In this document: one piece after another, positions 36,437-48,788 of the stretch
Numbering within the stretch: the first letter of the stretch is position 1
Layout of the letters: the number at the start of each line of letters is the position of its first letter
Assembly: GCA_002682825.1 (NCBI GenBank)
Contig: NOKP01000018.1
Coordinates: 342,827-406,826, forward strand
Length of the DNA stretch: 64,000 nucleotides
Reading direction: 5' to 3'
From: Neonectria sp. B-13
Lineage: Eukaryota > Ascomycota > Sordariomycetes > Hypocreales > Nectriaceae
The notes under the pieces: model-generated
What the model saw: the letters and a program-made list of their open reading frames with translations, nothing else
Database searches by the model: none
What the model was told of the DNA's origin: nothing
Position numbers and translations under genes: made by a program

Positions 36437-39424
36437 TGTGAACTGAGGGGTGATGGACAAAGGACGAAGCGGTGCTAGAGGAAGAAAGAACAGATTGGCG
36501 GAGGAGCCGGAGAGAGATGAGAGGATAGAAAAGAGAAAGAGTCCAAGTAAAAAAGGCGCAGGTAGGAAAAAATAGGCCGGCCGTGACCTGGACCTCGGGG
36601 ACGGGCACGGAGACGGGGGGTGTGGGACAGTGGAGCTGGGGGAGACAGTGGCCAGCAGCGCAGCTTCCGTTACGTCGTTGTTAGCAGCCCCGAGCGCCAA
36701 GTTACGGGGCGCATTTGCAGGGGGTTGCATTTTGCAGGGCTTTTACAGGGGACTGTGCGTGCCCTCTGGGGACCTGGGGGGGGACATGGAGGACTGGGAG
36801 TCTGGTTCTGGGGGCGATGTCGCTGGTAACCTGTGAGGGATTGAGGTACCACCCCCAACCTGCAAGCCCCAATAAATTCCCATCCTTCACCCTTGTCAAC
36901 CCCCGAAGCCGCCTCCAATTCGACGTCGCTCCTCTCACAGTGTCACAGCCAGCTTGATCTTGGCCCCCCCCAACAGCCAGCCCGGCGTGCGTCTGGGGTT
37001 TGTTGGCCCCCGGGGGGAAATGTAAAAGGGAGGAAGGAAGGAGGGAGGGCTTGCAGCCAGTGGAGGAGGAGTTCGTGCCGCCACGGCGCAGCCATTCAGC
37101 ATCATCTGGACCGCCGAATTTTAAGTCAAGGCATGTGTGTGGGTGTGTGCGTGAGCCCTTCACCGACCAACGGGCGAGCGCTTTCATGTGAATAGAGGCA
37201 AGAAGCACATTTTGGGGTCGGCAAGCAGGATCTGGACGGACGGGAGGCTCGGAAATAAAGCGTGATCGTTTCGTCGTCATTCTCTCGCTCGCAGAAAGAG
37301 GGAACCTGGGAGTGACATCCACCCTCCCTCGTCTCTGTCTCTTCCCCCCATCCATCCTCCACCATTCCCGTTGCTGGACCCAGCTCCGGGTCTTGCGCAC
37401 CTACGCCACCAAGCCAATTACACGTTGCACTTGCACGGCACTGGGGCTGTAACTAGCTGCATTCGCTGCATTCGTCGAGGAATGCAGTCCCAGTTGCCCG
37501 GGGTACCAATACATGAGTTTGAGATGAAGCGATGTGTCGTGTCCAAGACGCCGCCCATCCACGGCAACGGCCCCTTGCTATTTACAGCCCTGGCAGTCCT
37601 GGACGGGTGCAGGTTTGTTTGCCCGGGCTGCAATCCACTGCAAAGCGCCGCTTTTGGAGCCCAGATACTACCGAACCTACCGAACTGTGGAGGTGCGGCG
37701 CCCCCGTCTGCTCGGAGGACCTCGGCCTCACAATGAGGTGCCATTTCTGTGTGTGTGTCCTTGACGTCAGATGGGTTCCTGCTAACGTAGGATTAGTGGC
37801 CCCCATGCCTCCCATACCTCCCACGTACTCCGTAGCTTGGATCTGGCCTGCCTCTTCTTGCTCTAGCTCCAGCTGAGAATCTCTCTCCAAGGGTGGTCCC
37901 CAGGACGTGCTCCAGAGGCCCAAGGGTGGGCGCCCGGATCTCCCGTGCCCATTGCCGCCACCGGCCCTCCAAACCCTTGCTTGCGGCGCCGCTGGACTGC
38001 CGAAGCCCCCTCCATCCGGCGCCAACTGAGATCTCGTTCAAGTGTCCATGTCGTCCGTCCTGTGAGGAGCCGTGAGGAGAAGAGCAGCCCCTCACCCCTC
38101 CTCTCCGAATATGCCACCAGCTAGTATTCGTACGTGGGTACGGAATACACAAGTACCCAATAAGTATTCCCCCAACCCGGCCTGCCAGTATTGCAATTAT
38201 TGCCCAGAGGCTCCGATCACCCGACCAGCTCGGCTTGGGCAAGCTATCGTCGGCTATTCCGACCTGCGTGCCCCCATGACGATGCCTTCCATAAACCTCC
38301 AGGGTAGCTTGTCGGGCATTTTCGCCATGACCAAGGAAATAAAAATTCGCTTGCATTATTGCCCTGACCTTCTCGGGTCCTGGCCCCCTGACAAGCCCAA
38401 TATTATTAATACCGCCACGTTGTCAGCTGTACGCTTCACGGTGCGCCATGTGGTCCTGGTCATCCTAGGCCTCGTTTTGATCTTGACCAACGGCCGATGA
38501 CGGGGCATCTCAAAACACAACTACTCAATCGGATATAGACTGAAAGCCGGAATAACCTGCCGTTTTTCTTGGTTGCTTGGGTCTTGTCGTTGGAACTTAC
38601 CTAATCAGTATGGGTAAATCGCTAGCCAATCGCTGCAAATTAACTGGCGATATCACAACCCGAGGAAAGTCCAAGTTAATCACGTGATGATACACATGAT
38701 TCGCCCAATCTTGCAAGCTTTTCACAGTCTGATGTGCTGCCGGGTAAGCGTCGGTAGAAAAACAGGCTCCCTCCCGTCTCGAGTTGTCGCGTTCCGAGTC
38801 CCTGTGACCCATAAACTGGCCCCACTAGGCACCCTTCTTGCCTCCCTCTTTTTCCTCCCTTCACATCACTCCATCGTCACCCAACGACGAACATCACGAC
38901 CATCACCATCGCGCCCATCCAGACGACACGGGCTAATACTTCCCCTCAGCAATATTGTACTCTTCTCGACACCCACGTAGTGTCGACGACAGCCGCTCTA
39001 GACGGATCCGTTCGGCGCTTTGCCGCTGCTGCTACCAGCCTCTAGTGACGTGGTCGAACTTCTGAGAGTCCCGACACCACAGTAGAAGGAAGAGCGTTTC
39101 TGGCACAAGTCATACCATACCGCACCGTACTCCTGAAGCCTGCCTTCTTTGTATTCGCGACCTAGCGACCCAGAGTTTTCTCTCGTATACACCTTCGTCA
39201 GTCGCGACTGCGTAAACAGGCCCACAGCCTTCGTACCTGGCAAACGCGGCGAAAACCCGCACCTGGAGAATTTTCCGTTTATCCTCTCTCATCTCGCGTG
39301 CTTCAGACCCTCGGCACACGTTTGTCATTTGCCCGATCGCGTCCGTACCGAGACATTGTCTTTCCAGGACTGTTTTTTTTTGCGGCATCCCGTGTAGTCC
39401 GTGGATTCCTTTCTACTCGGCGCC
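36437..39424. other. 3-kb intergenic region, divergent promoters of cit1 and the Seb1-type gene
   Basis: No gene is supportable; frames of up to 187 aa here overlap others and have no domains. A TACTCCGTA motif occurs at 37826-37834. The last 500 nt upstream of the Seb1-type gene show pyrimidine-rich stretches fitting a leader. Confidence 0.5.
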
Positions 39425-41849
39425 ATGGCTTCCGCAGTAGCAGACCTAGAGGCTGGACTGCAGGCCATGCTGAACTTGAAGCCCCCAGGAGTTTCTGGAT
39501 CCCGCATCACCAGTCTGACATCGCTCTGTGTGTCCAACATCCAGGTATGCTGTCCTCGGACGCCCAGTTATCTTCCTCCCTCCCTCAGCTGCTAACCTAG
39601 CATCCCCAGTCCGAGTCTGTCCTCATCCAGAAGATCTACACACACTTCAAAAAGGCCCCAGGAACTCACAAGTTGGGAGTACTCTACGTCGTAGACTCTG
39701 TAACCCGAAAATGGCTGGAGCAGGCAAAGGTCCAGGCACAGGCAATAAACAGCTCTGCCCAGGATGGAACCTACGCTGCTGGCGTCCACAGAGTGACGGA
39801 ACTCATGCCCGTTTTGATGAATGACATCCTGCAAACTGCCCCAGAGGAGCAAAAGGTACGCATATTTGTACTCGCAATATTTCCCTTGTGTAGCTGTCTC
39901 CATGTGCCGTGTGCCATGGCGCCTCACAGAAGCTGGCCGGCGCCGCTGCCCGCCATGACCTGTGAACTACTCTTCGTCGTCGCCTCGTATCGTTTGGACT
40001 GTAACTCACACAATACTCCATGTGCAGGAAAAGATTAAGAAGCTCCTTGATATCTGGGAGAAAGGCCAGACTTTCCCCGCGCCTATGCTTGAGTCCTTTA
40101 AGGAGAAGCTCAGTGCCCCGCCACCACCAAGTATGTCGTCCTCGGACCACCCCCCCGCAGGCTGGGACCATGTTCTCGGCCTCGAGGAAACACCAATGTT
40201 CTAACCAGTATACTCCTGCAGCAGCATCCACAACACCTCCCGGTAGCCCTCCGCCGAACTTGATGGCGTCGTTCCATGGCAAACCTGCTGCACCAGCGGG
40301 TTTGATGCCCACCAACGGTTCCTCCATCCTAGAGGCGCTCGCCAACATTGCGCGACAAAACACCAACGTACCACCGAATACCTCAATCCTCCCGGCTCCA
40401 ACTGCGTCGTATAGCCTGCCTGCCACGGGACTGCCGAAGCCAGTGTCGTCGGCTTTGCCACAGGTCCACATGCCCGTATCATACCCCTCGAACTCGCAGC
40501 CTGTAAATGTGCCGTCTCTGCCCTATGGCCTGCCTCAGATGCCGGGCCAGAATGCTCTTCCAGGTGCTCTTCCGAACAACCCGAGTAACCAACCCAACCC
40601 GTTTCCCGTTGCTATTCCCGGGGCAGGCGGACAAGGACTAGATCCGAACGTCCAGCAGCAGATTCTGCTGATCAAGGCACTTGCCGATCAGGGCGTCCCC
40701 TTTGACAAAATCCCGGCTCTTATCCAGGGCATGGGCGGCGGAGGAGCGGGGGCAGTGCCGGCCCCCCAACCTCCCGTACCGGCGCCGCAGAATCCATATG
40801 CGGCTGGTCAACCGACATGGGGAGGACCGATGATGCAGCCAGATGAATCACGTGACAGGGATTACCCGGACCGTGTAAGAACTCCTCCAAGATATCATGG
40901 CCGATCACGATCAAGGTCCCCTGATCGTGGCTGGGGAGCCCGTGGCTCGCCTCGAAATGGACGTGACCGCATGGATCATGGCCGTAACTCGCCGAATCGC
41001 GGTCGTCACGATGACCGACGTGGAGGTGACTATCGCCAGCGTAGCCCCCCAGGACGCCGTGGCCGGAGCCCAAGCCCAGCTCAGGATATTCCCCAGGGTG
41101 ACAGATGGATTGAAATCGATCCCAACATGGCGCCAGGTCATATCAAGGTCCTGAGCCGAACCCTCTTTGTGGGAGGCGTAACGTGAGTACACACAACAGC
41201 CTTGTTTCCAACAACGGTGCCTCCAACCGTGACCCCGATTCGTCAAGCCGAACCATGCTAACCCCAATCCAGTTGCTCCGAGAATGAACTGCGTAACATC
41301 TTCAGCCGCTTTGGTACTGTCCAGACCTGCATCGTCAACAAGGACAAGCGACATGCTTTCGTCAAGATGCTCACTCGAAAGGATGCCGTCACCGCCAAGG
41401 ACGGCACCGAGGACACTCGAAACCTTGAAGTGCCCCTTCGTGTAAGTCCATCCAATTCTCCCCCTCTCTCTTTAGACATTCAGGCTGACGGTTTACAAAG
41501 ACTCGCTGGGGTGTTGGCTTCGGTCCCAGAGACTGCAGCGACTATTCGACCGGCGTCAGCGTTATCCCCATTCACAAGCTCACGGAAGCCGATCGCAAGT
41601 GGATGCTGACTGCTCCCTTTGGTGGTAGTGGCGGCCGTCCCATTGAGTCCGGCATGTGCGTTGAAGAGCCCGACATTGAGATCGGTGCTGGAGTCTCCTC
41701 CAAGGCCATCAGTCGGCGCATGCAAACCGACAAGGGTGGCTCCAACGGACCCAAGTCGACCCGCAACCGTGAGGATGAGCCTGTGCGCTGGCGACGAGGC
41801 GGCCGCGAGGGCAGCAACGGAAGCAATCACAACAACAGTGGTAGTGGTA

Positions 41850-41891
<42 letters not shown>

Positions 41892-42073
41892 GTGGTGGTG
41901 GTGGCAACAATCGCCGGGGCGACGACCACCGTGAGGACCGCCGCGACGACATCAAGATGGGCGGTGTCCCACCGAACCTGATGGGCGGATTCCCCTTCGG
42001 CATCGGCACCTTGCCCAACGGCATGCCCAACTTCCCCGCGGGCTTTTCGTTCCCCGATCCGACTTCCAAGTGA
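39425..42073 (+). CDS. seb1: Seb1/Nrd1-type CID-RRM RNA-binding protein, 723 aa
   Basis: Six exons, 39425-39544, 39610-39855, 40028-40130, 40222-41182, 41273-41441 and 41501-42073, join in phase. The CID (Pol II CTD-interacting domain) covers about residues 1-150, including YTHFKKAPGTHKLGVLYVVDSVTRKW. It is followed by a Pro-rich linker, an Arg/Ser/Asp-rich stretch (GRSRSRSPDRGW) and an RRM around residues 466-535 with RNP motifs TLFVGGV and RHAFVKM. After this come TRWGVGFGPRDCSDYSTG, typical of Nrd1/Seb1, and 18 consecutive glycines near residue 650. Family members bind phospho-CTD and nascent RNA in transcription termination and 3'-end processing; S. pombe Seb1 also promotes heterochromatin. 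The third intron uses the acceptor giving PPPTASTT. Confidence 0.92.
41852..41905 (+). repeat. GGC/GGT repeat encoding 18 glycines
   Basis: Fifty-four nt of GGC codons running into GGT codons inside the last exon of the Seb1-type gene. Such a tract is prone to length change by slippage. Confidence 0.95.
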
Positions 42074-43065
42074 GCGATGGACAGACCGGCGAGAGACAGC
42101 TGATGATACCCGAACGGAACGGAACGGATACGGCGGCCTTTCATGCGTTTTTCATGCGTTTTTCATTTTCGTTTGCTTTGATCGAAGGGCGTTGGCGGCA
42201 TGGTTTCTTCTCGTATTCCCATGCCACAAAAGTTTAGGGGGTCTCGAACCTGGTGGATTACGGCCAAGGAGGCGTTCATACCTCGTTACAGACCCTCGGA
42301 GGGAGGAATCTATTATGGAACGAGGCAGGACGACGACGAGGGAAGGAATTGTTAGAGATGTATGAGACGAAGTTACTAGTATAGTAGTATTGGCTACTCC
42401 TTAACAAAAACAACCATTATATGCCACGTGGGTTCATTTGCACCGTGACTGTGTTTCGTAGGTAGCAACGTCAAGACTGCAGTGTGTTCTTGGATCATGG
42501 ACAGTAAGAAATCAATTTCACCGTGTGTTGATATGATGGATGTTCTTCTTGTCGAACATGGTTTATCTATCCCATGACAACCAAAATTCTCGGCGATAAT
42601 AAAAAGTAGTCGACACCATATTATATATCAGGCAAAATCCCCGAAAACGATTCCATGATAGACCAACAGCAGCCACCTTGTTCAATATATGTTGTAGCTA
42701 AACAACGTCCATGGAGCAACGTCCTTGCTCGCTTATTGGATACAATAGAAAGAGATCAATCACTTCCAAGACTTGTCATTCCTACCCTGTATTTCTACAC
42801 AGCTTCACAGACCAGTGGCAGTAGCTTTTCTCAAACATCTACGCTGGGCAAGCAAGCATCACGTTTACACGGCATATGACAACGTATCATCTCCGTCTCG
42901 ACCCGACGGCTGAAAATGATCATCCCATACTCCCACTCCACTCCACGAGCAAGGCAAGAAGGATCAGCCACGAAAGGAAGAAAAAAGGCGCTCGACCCGA
43001 GAGCTTGGCTGTTCGCGCATGCGGCCTTCTTCCAAGACGGGAACTCTTGAAACAGCACTCACGCC

Positions 43066-43080
43066 CACACACACACACAC
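43066..43080. repeat. CA dinucleotide microsatellite
   Basis: About seven CA units in the pma1-upstream gap. Confidence 0.95.
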
Positions 43081-46000
43081 GCACAATGCAAGAACTGCCT
43101 GGAACCACAAGCGCCCCGGAGCCCGCCGACTCGCACCATGCATACAGCTCGCAGAGAAAACAAAGAAAAGAAAACGCCAATTTCCCGTTGCGTCGGGCCC
43201 AGTGAGCCAGCGCGCGAGGGAGAGAAATCATAGCGCGGGTCTCAGCGTCGAGGGCGCGGTAAAGTGGACTGACGGGGTTCTGTCTGGGTCTGGACGGCAA
43301 CAGCTGGCCGTGCAGGCGCAGGGCGGACGAAACGCAGATGCAAGAGGACGGACCCAACGCCCCCAGTGTAATGTGCATACCTTATATGTACAATGTCTAC
43401 AGCTGCGAGTGTGAATGTGAGTATGAGGGTGAGTGTGTGTGGGCTGGGACAACCTGGCGAACGAGATCCATCGAAATCCTGCAGGATCCGACGACGAGGT
43501 GTTTTTCTCTCTCTCGTTCTCTCTCTTCCTCCGGCAACGAGCACGGAGCGCATAGCACACAAAGGCCGCACGGTAGATGGGATTGGACGGACCTAGGGGC
43601 GTGTCGAGATGGACGAGTGGATGAATATGTGGATGGCCAACGCGGAAACCCTGCAATGGACAAAACACCCGCAGCAGGCCTCGAAGGGGGGGACCACATC
43701 GCCAAGGCGCGTGCGACGCGGAGAGAGAAAGAGGCCATCTTGGTGCTGACCATCGGAAGGCTCCGTCTTGGGAGAATGTCGGATCTCTTATGTTGCCGAG
43801 ATGCACGAGTGACAATTGACGACGACGACGAAGCTGGTGTAAGTCTGAAGCCGGTATCACGTCCAACACATGACGAAAAAGACTCAGAGTAAAACATCGG
43901 CCTCGTGGAATCTCACAACAAGGTTCTGATATGCACAGATGGGGCCACAGACGATCGAAAAACCAGGGTAGGACGAAACAAAGGCGAGGAAGCTGGCCGC
44001 CCGCGCGCACTGCAATGTGAAAGCGGCGGCGACGTTGAAGCTGAGGACTGTTACCTCCCACGTCGCGACACAAGCACAAGCACAAGCTTGAAAGTCGAGG
44101 TATCGTCGGATTGCGACGCCAAGTAACACAACGCGTCACACAAAGTTGAGAGTTTGCCACGCGAGGACAATGAAACTGAAACCACCCCCAGATAGAATGT
44201 GTGGGGAGGACGAGACGAGGCAAAGCAAAGTGAAGCAAGCAACGGCAAGGTAGGGCAGGGCAGATCGTGAGGCAAGGCGAGTTACGCTGGTATTGCTTCC
44301 TCCACAGACCGTCCTACCCACATCCAACCGCCCCAACCACATTTGGCTATCAGAGAACCTCTGTCACCTCTCTTGCCGCCGTCAATTCCATCACGAATCG
44401 AGACCAACGAGAGGCAAACCCTCAATTCCTCACCTAACCCGCGCACGCTACAGGGCGGCAACCCCACAGACAGGCGGCCCGCCGGTCGTCCGGCAGGCTG
44501 CACACGACCTCTCATGCAACCGGCTTTGGGGGTGGAGGGCTGGGGTTGTGCCTCGTGGCACGACGCCCGCAGGCTGCATCGACTGAATAGCCACGATGGC
44601 TCATGTCGCTCGCTGCAAGCCGAGAGTTGCGAGGGTTGAGCCTGTGGGTTGTTCACGGCCGAGGCATAGATGATTCAACAACCGGTCGTTCCTCGCTTCC
44701 AGGCTCTTGGCATGTCCGGAGCGATGGAAGACAAGGTTGGCCCGTTCACAGTCCCATTGGCAATCGCAGTTGTAGTTCCGGTCTGGGCGTTGGGGTGGCG
44801 GCGGGCACTGATAACTGACGAGCAGGTGCCTTGGACCTGCTTGGAATTCTCCATGATTCTCCATCTTGGGGCCGGGGATGCCAATGGCACTGCGGCCAAG
44901 ACCTGGGGTAGGACAAGAAAGGCGACGAGGGTTGTCGTCGGGCTTGCTGATATGAGAGCGGCTTGAACTGGGGTGCATTTTCCATACGTAACTGGGCGTT
45001 TGTTCCCCATTGAAACTAACCTCCTGACAGTCAACGCTGACAGCCAATGCCTGACCCGATTCATGATTATCGTCATGCTTCTCCCTGACCGCCCGGGGCA
45101 TCGTCTTGAGGCACCCGCTGTGGCATACCGAGATAGCCGACTGAGCAAGTGAGGAGCTGACCGCCACAGCAGCTAGATGATGAGTGAGGCCTTTGTGAGC
45201 ACGTACCGTACCGTAAGTCGTAGCCCGTGGGTGGCGGGGAGACTTTCCCATCCGCCAATCCAATATCCGCCGCCTCCTCCGTTCGTGTTTGTATGAGTGA
45301 ATTACCTGTCTGGATGCAGGGTCCTCTTACACACTCGGACGCTCCCATGTCCTTGGGCCCAGTTTTCGCACCCGGCCGGGGTCCAAAGCTTTGGGTGTCT
45401 GGGAGCCTGGCTGCTATCTTGAGCCTGCCAAACCCGCAACTTAACTGACCGCCAAAGGGCCGTCTTCAAGCCTGTCGTTGATCCGCGTACCTGCGTACCA
45501 GCGCACCAGCGCAGCTCGTACTTCGCTCTTCTGACCTTCCAAGTCCAGGTACGCCGTCGATCACGCCCGGGACGTGGCGCCCGACCACTCGAGTCAGGAC
45601 TGAGCCTTGGCAGCACAATACGTAACGCCTCAGCAATCGATCATGCAATGTGAAAAATCGCTAGTGTCTGAAATTTTAGGTGCGCTTGTTGTCAGTAGAG
45701 ACAGTGACAGATACTGATCGACAACGCCAATATGAGGGCCAGAGGACAGAGACTTGGTCCAAACGGGAGAGCCGAAAACTGCAAGTACTTCGTAAAGGAG
45801 GCAGTATTCGTAACATCGAGGCCCAGACCCATTGAACAATATGGTGCCGATGCCAATGCACTTGTTTCAGGTACGGACACATTGTGCCGATGTCACAGCA
45901 ACCAGCTTTGTGACTTTGACCATTCCAACGCCTCAAGCGCCAACCCACTCCGGCTGTGACATCATTCAGGTCGTGGATGGGAGATGGAAAACCCGAGTAT

Positions 46001-48554
46001 TTCGGGAGTGACGGCACGGATAGATAGGATGCAACGGGGAATGAATGGGCATTGCGGTGGGAGGTGGGAGAGCCTCATTACCGGCTTGCAGATGGATCAC
46101 GGAGACCCGACTACGCGACCAAATACCAGACGATGGGTTTGATTGACAAGTGATAGCGAGTGGGTAGTAATCATAATCCAACGGACACGTAAAAGAAAAC
46201 AAAAGGCGCGCTTGGGGCCCGGCCTGGGGCCGGTCTATTGCCTGGGAGATGTGCTGTAATGTCCGAGAAGCGACACAACGGGGCGCGGGTCCTAGACCGA
46301 GGCCTGGACAATGGTGGGAACATCGAGTTGCTGCGAGCGCCAACGCCCAACAGGGACCGGCCAGCGGCGGCAAGTTCGTGAGCTAAGAAAGAAAAAAAGA
46401 CGAAACGGGAGTGGGCATCAGAAACTGGAGCCTGCGCTCTATTTGGCATGCACGCTGGACGCAGTGGACGGCGAGACGACGGCTGTCCCAGTAGATGGCC
46501 AGAGCGTCGGTTCACGCGAAGGATGCTGACGGCAGTAAAGCTTCGCCGCTTCGACACTGACACCAGGGCAGCATGAACGTCATAAGTGGCCATGTGTAGC
46601 TCACGAGCCCCGATTCCCAAAGTAGACAACAGTAACAACAGCGATGGTAGGCGAGTTCCTTCAAGGGGCATATCCGCGGCTCCGCCTGGAGTTATCGAGT
46701 GGATTATGGTCAAGGACCCAAGCAAGCAAGAGCCAGAGGGAAGCTTGATGTGAGTGCCGAGGGTGTCGCGTGTGAGCCAAATCGCTCAGATCGATGCTAG
46801 TGGGTCTCTGCTCCGGTGGTTGCCAATCCCTGCAATTCTATTTGCGCCGCATTGTTCGACGTCGCCGTTTGGGGACGTACGGATAATAGTCTGTACGAAG
46901 TAGTTAGAGTTGGGAATGACACCGAACGATGTCTGGCTTCCTGATCATGAATGTCCATGTGTCAGTGCATCGATACATGGCCACACCGACGGCGATTATG
47001 ACCATCGACAAAACAAGCGTTATGAGGATCGGTGTTTAAGATGGAGCACGAAAGGCTTGGCAGTTGTGGTAACCCTGTCTCGCTTCCTGGATCATCGATG
47101 TTCGGTGTCGTCGTAGTCGTCGTTGTCTTCGCCTTAGCCACGGCCTCGTGTTTGACGCAGATTACTCACTCTGTTCACCGTGATACACCGCACTTGTCGC
47201 CGGCCGGTGACGTGAAGATCACGGACGATGGCGAAGCTTTCATGGCGCAGTCGGTGCTGACATGCCCAGAGTCTTGGAAACTCTTGGGACAAGCGAGGGC
47301 TGAGTTGCGTGCGATGGATCGACCAGGGGCGCGTGGGACCAAAATGGAAAGCCAAGACCTTTGAGGACCCTTACAAGTTACCAGTCATCGCAAACCCCCC
47401 GCAAACGCAACCGCGCACCTGCTGCCAAGAAGGCCTGGAGTTGTCCATCAGCGCGGATGGCGGATCTTCCGTTTGCGAGTCAAGTTGAGATGTGAAATTG
47501 GGCGGATGGAGTTGGAGACTGCAGCCTAGCCCTACAATACCTAGAGCGCCTAGGGCGAGGGTGAGCCCATCGAGCTGTTTAACTGCAGAAGGAAGTTGCC
47601 AGGCGAGGCGTGAAACAGTGAGCAAGGTCGCGCGGGTTAGCAGGTGCAACTGCGGGTGCCACTGGTAACGGCAACTGCAACTGCAGCTGCGAATGTGGCT
47701 GCAACCCCCGCAAAGACGACGGCGCTCGGGCAACGGCAAGACCCAGGTCATACTGGCGTCGTGGTTGGGTGCACGCCCGACGCTGGGCGATGCTTGTTAG
47801 CGATGCGATACATGCTGGCATCATCCAAACCGCAGAGTGCAGCAGCAGCAGCGCAGAAGGTGGCCGCCAATTCCCGCACCCTGAGCGGCCAATCCGCGTC
47901 GCCAATTCCACTTCCAAAACCGACCGCCCACCCCCCGGGCCCTTAGCACCAGCGCCTCCCGGGCGACCCCGGATCCGCCGCCGGGTTATTGATGGGGAAA
48001 AACGCAACGCAACAGCTGAAGAAATGCCTCGCCCACTCGGCCGCATGTCATGGGGTGTTGAGGGTACTGTCTCTCTCCATCGCATGGCACCTCGAGCTGC
48101 AGGCAGCCATGTACCTAACTGTCGCTACTGTGGTGCTCTGTGCTCCAGGTGAGATAAACGTATCGACCGGGCATCCACAGTCGGGATGAGGTGGATACGG
48201 CACTAACACCGTTCAGACGCCTTTGCCATACACACGACATTGGTGCATGATGCAAATATCCCACGAGTCCATCTGATCCGGCTCTGACGGTCAAAGAGTG
48301 GGCTCGACAAAATTGCGACTCGTTTTCTTATTTTTCTCCATCTCCACCCCTTTACCATCTGCGATACGGTGTTGAGGCTGAGAGCTGAGCATCATTACCG
48401 AATCCCGAAAGATCTGGGGCGGCGAAATTCGGATTGACGGCTACGAGCGATCAATGAGTGAAATAACGATGCCGGGTGTGCGTGTAAGTGGGCGCAGACG
48501 TAGTTGTAAGGGTGGTGACGGCCGGCCAGTGAGCAACAGATCTCCCCCTCGACA

Positions 48555-48580
48555 GTACGAAGTACATGCAGACTTCGTAC
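48555..48580. repeat. Perfect 9-bp inverted repeat
   Basis: GTACGAAGT (48555-48563) and ACTTCGTAC (48572-48580) are exact reverse complements around an 8-nt spacer. Each arm carries the recurrent TACGAAGT motif of this region. Confidence 0.9.
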
Positions 48581-48743
48581 GTGGTCTACTGCAAAAGTGC
48601 GGGATTGAATTGGGGACAAGGGCATGGGCTCGAGGGATTTGCGGGATAGGGCCTTTGGAGCATCGCCAACGGGCAATGAACGACAGGCGCGGTAAAGAAA
48701 GTCCAACGGGAACGGGGGTGAGCCAATTCGCGGATGTCACTGG

Positions 48744-48788
48744 TGCCGGTCGCCGGTCGCTGTCGCCGGTACTGTCGCCGGTCGCTGG
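48744..48788. repeat. GTCGCCGGT-type imperfect tandem repeat
   Basis: Repeated CGCCGGT and GTCGCTG words over about 45 nt in the pma1-upstream gap. Confidence 0.75.

Noticed and set aside
42244..42257. GGTTCGAGACC on the minus strand, a second B-box-like match
   Set aside because: Flanks do not pair as a T-arm; no tRNA fold found.
43228..44238. 336-codon frame in the pma1-upstream gap
   Set aside because: Low-complexity, His/Thr/Cys/Arg-rich, crosses microsatellites; no domain or start context.
44601..45263. 220-codon frame in the pma1-upstream gap
   Set aside because: No domain or coding bias, and overlapped by frames of similar length.
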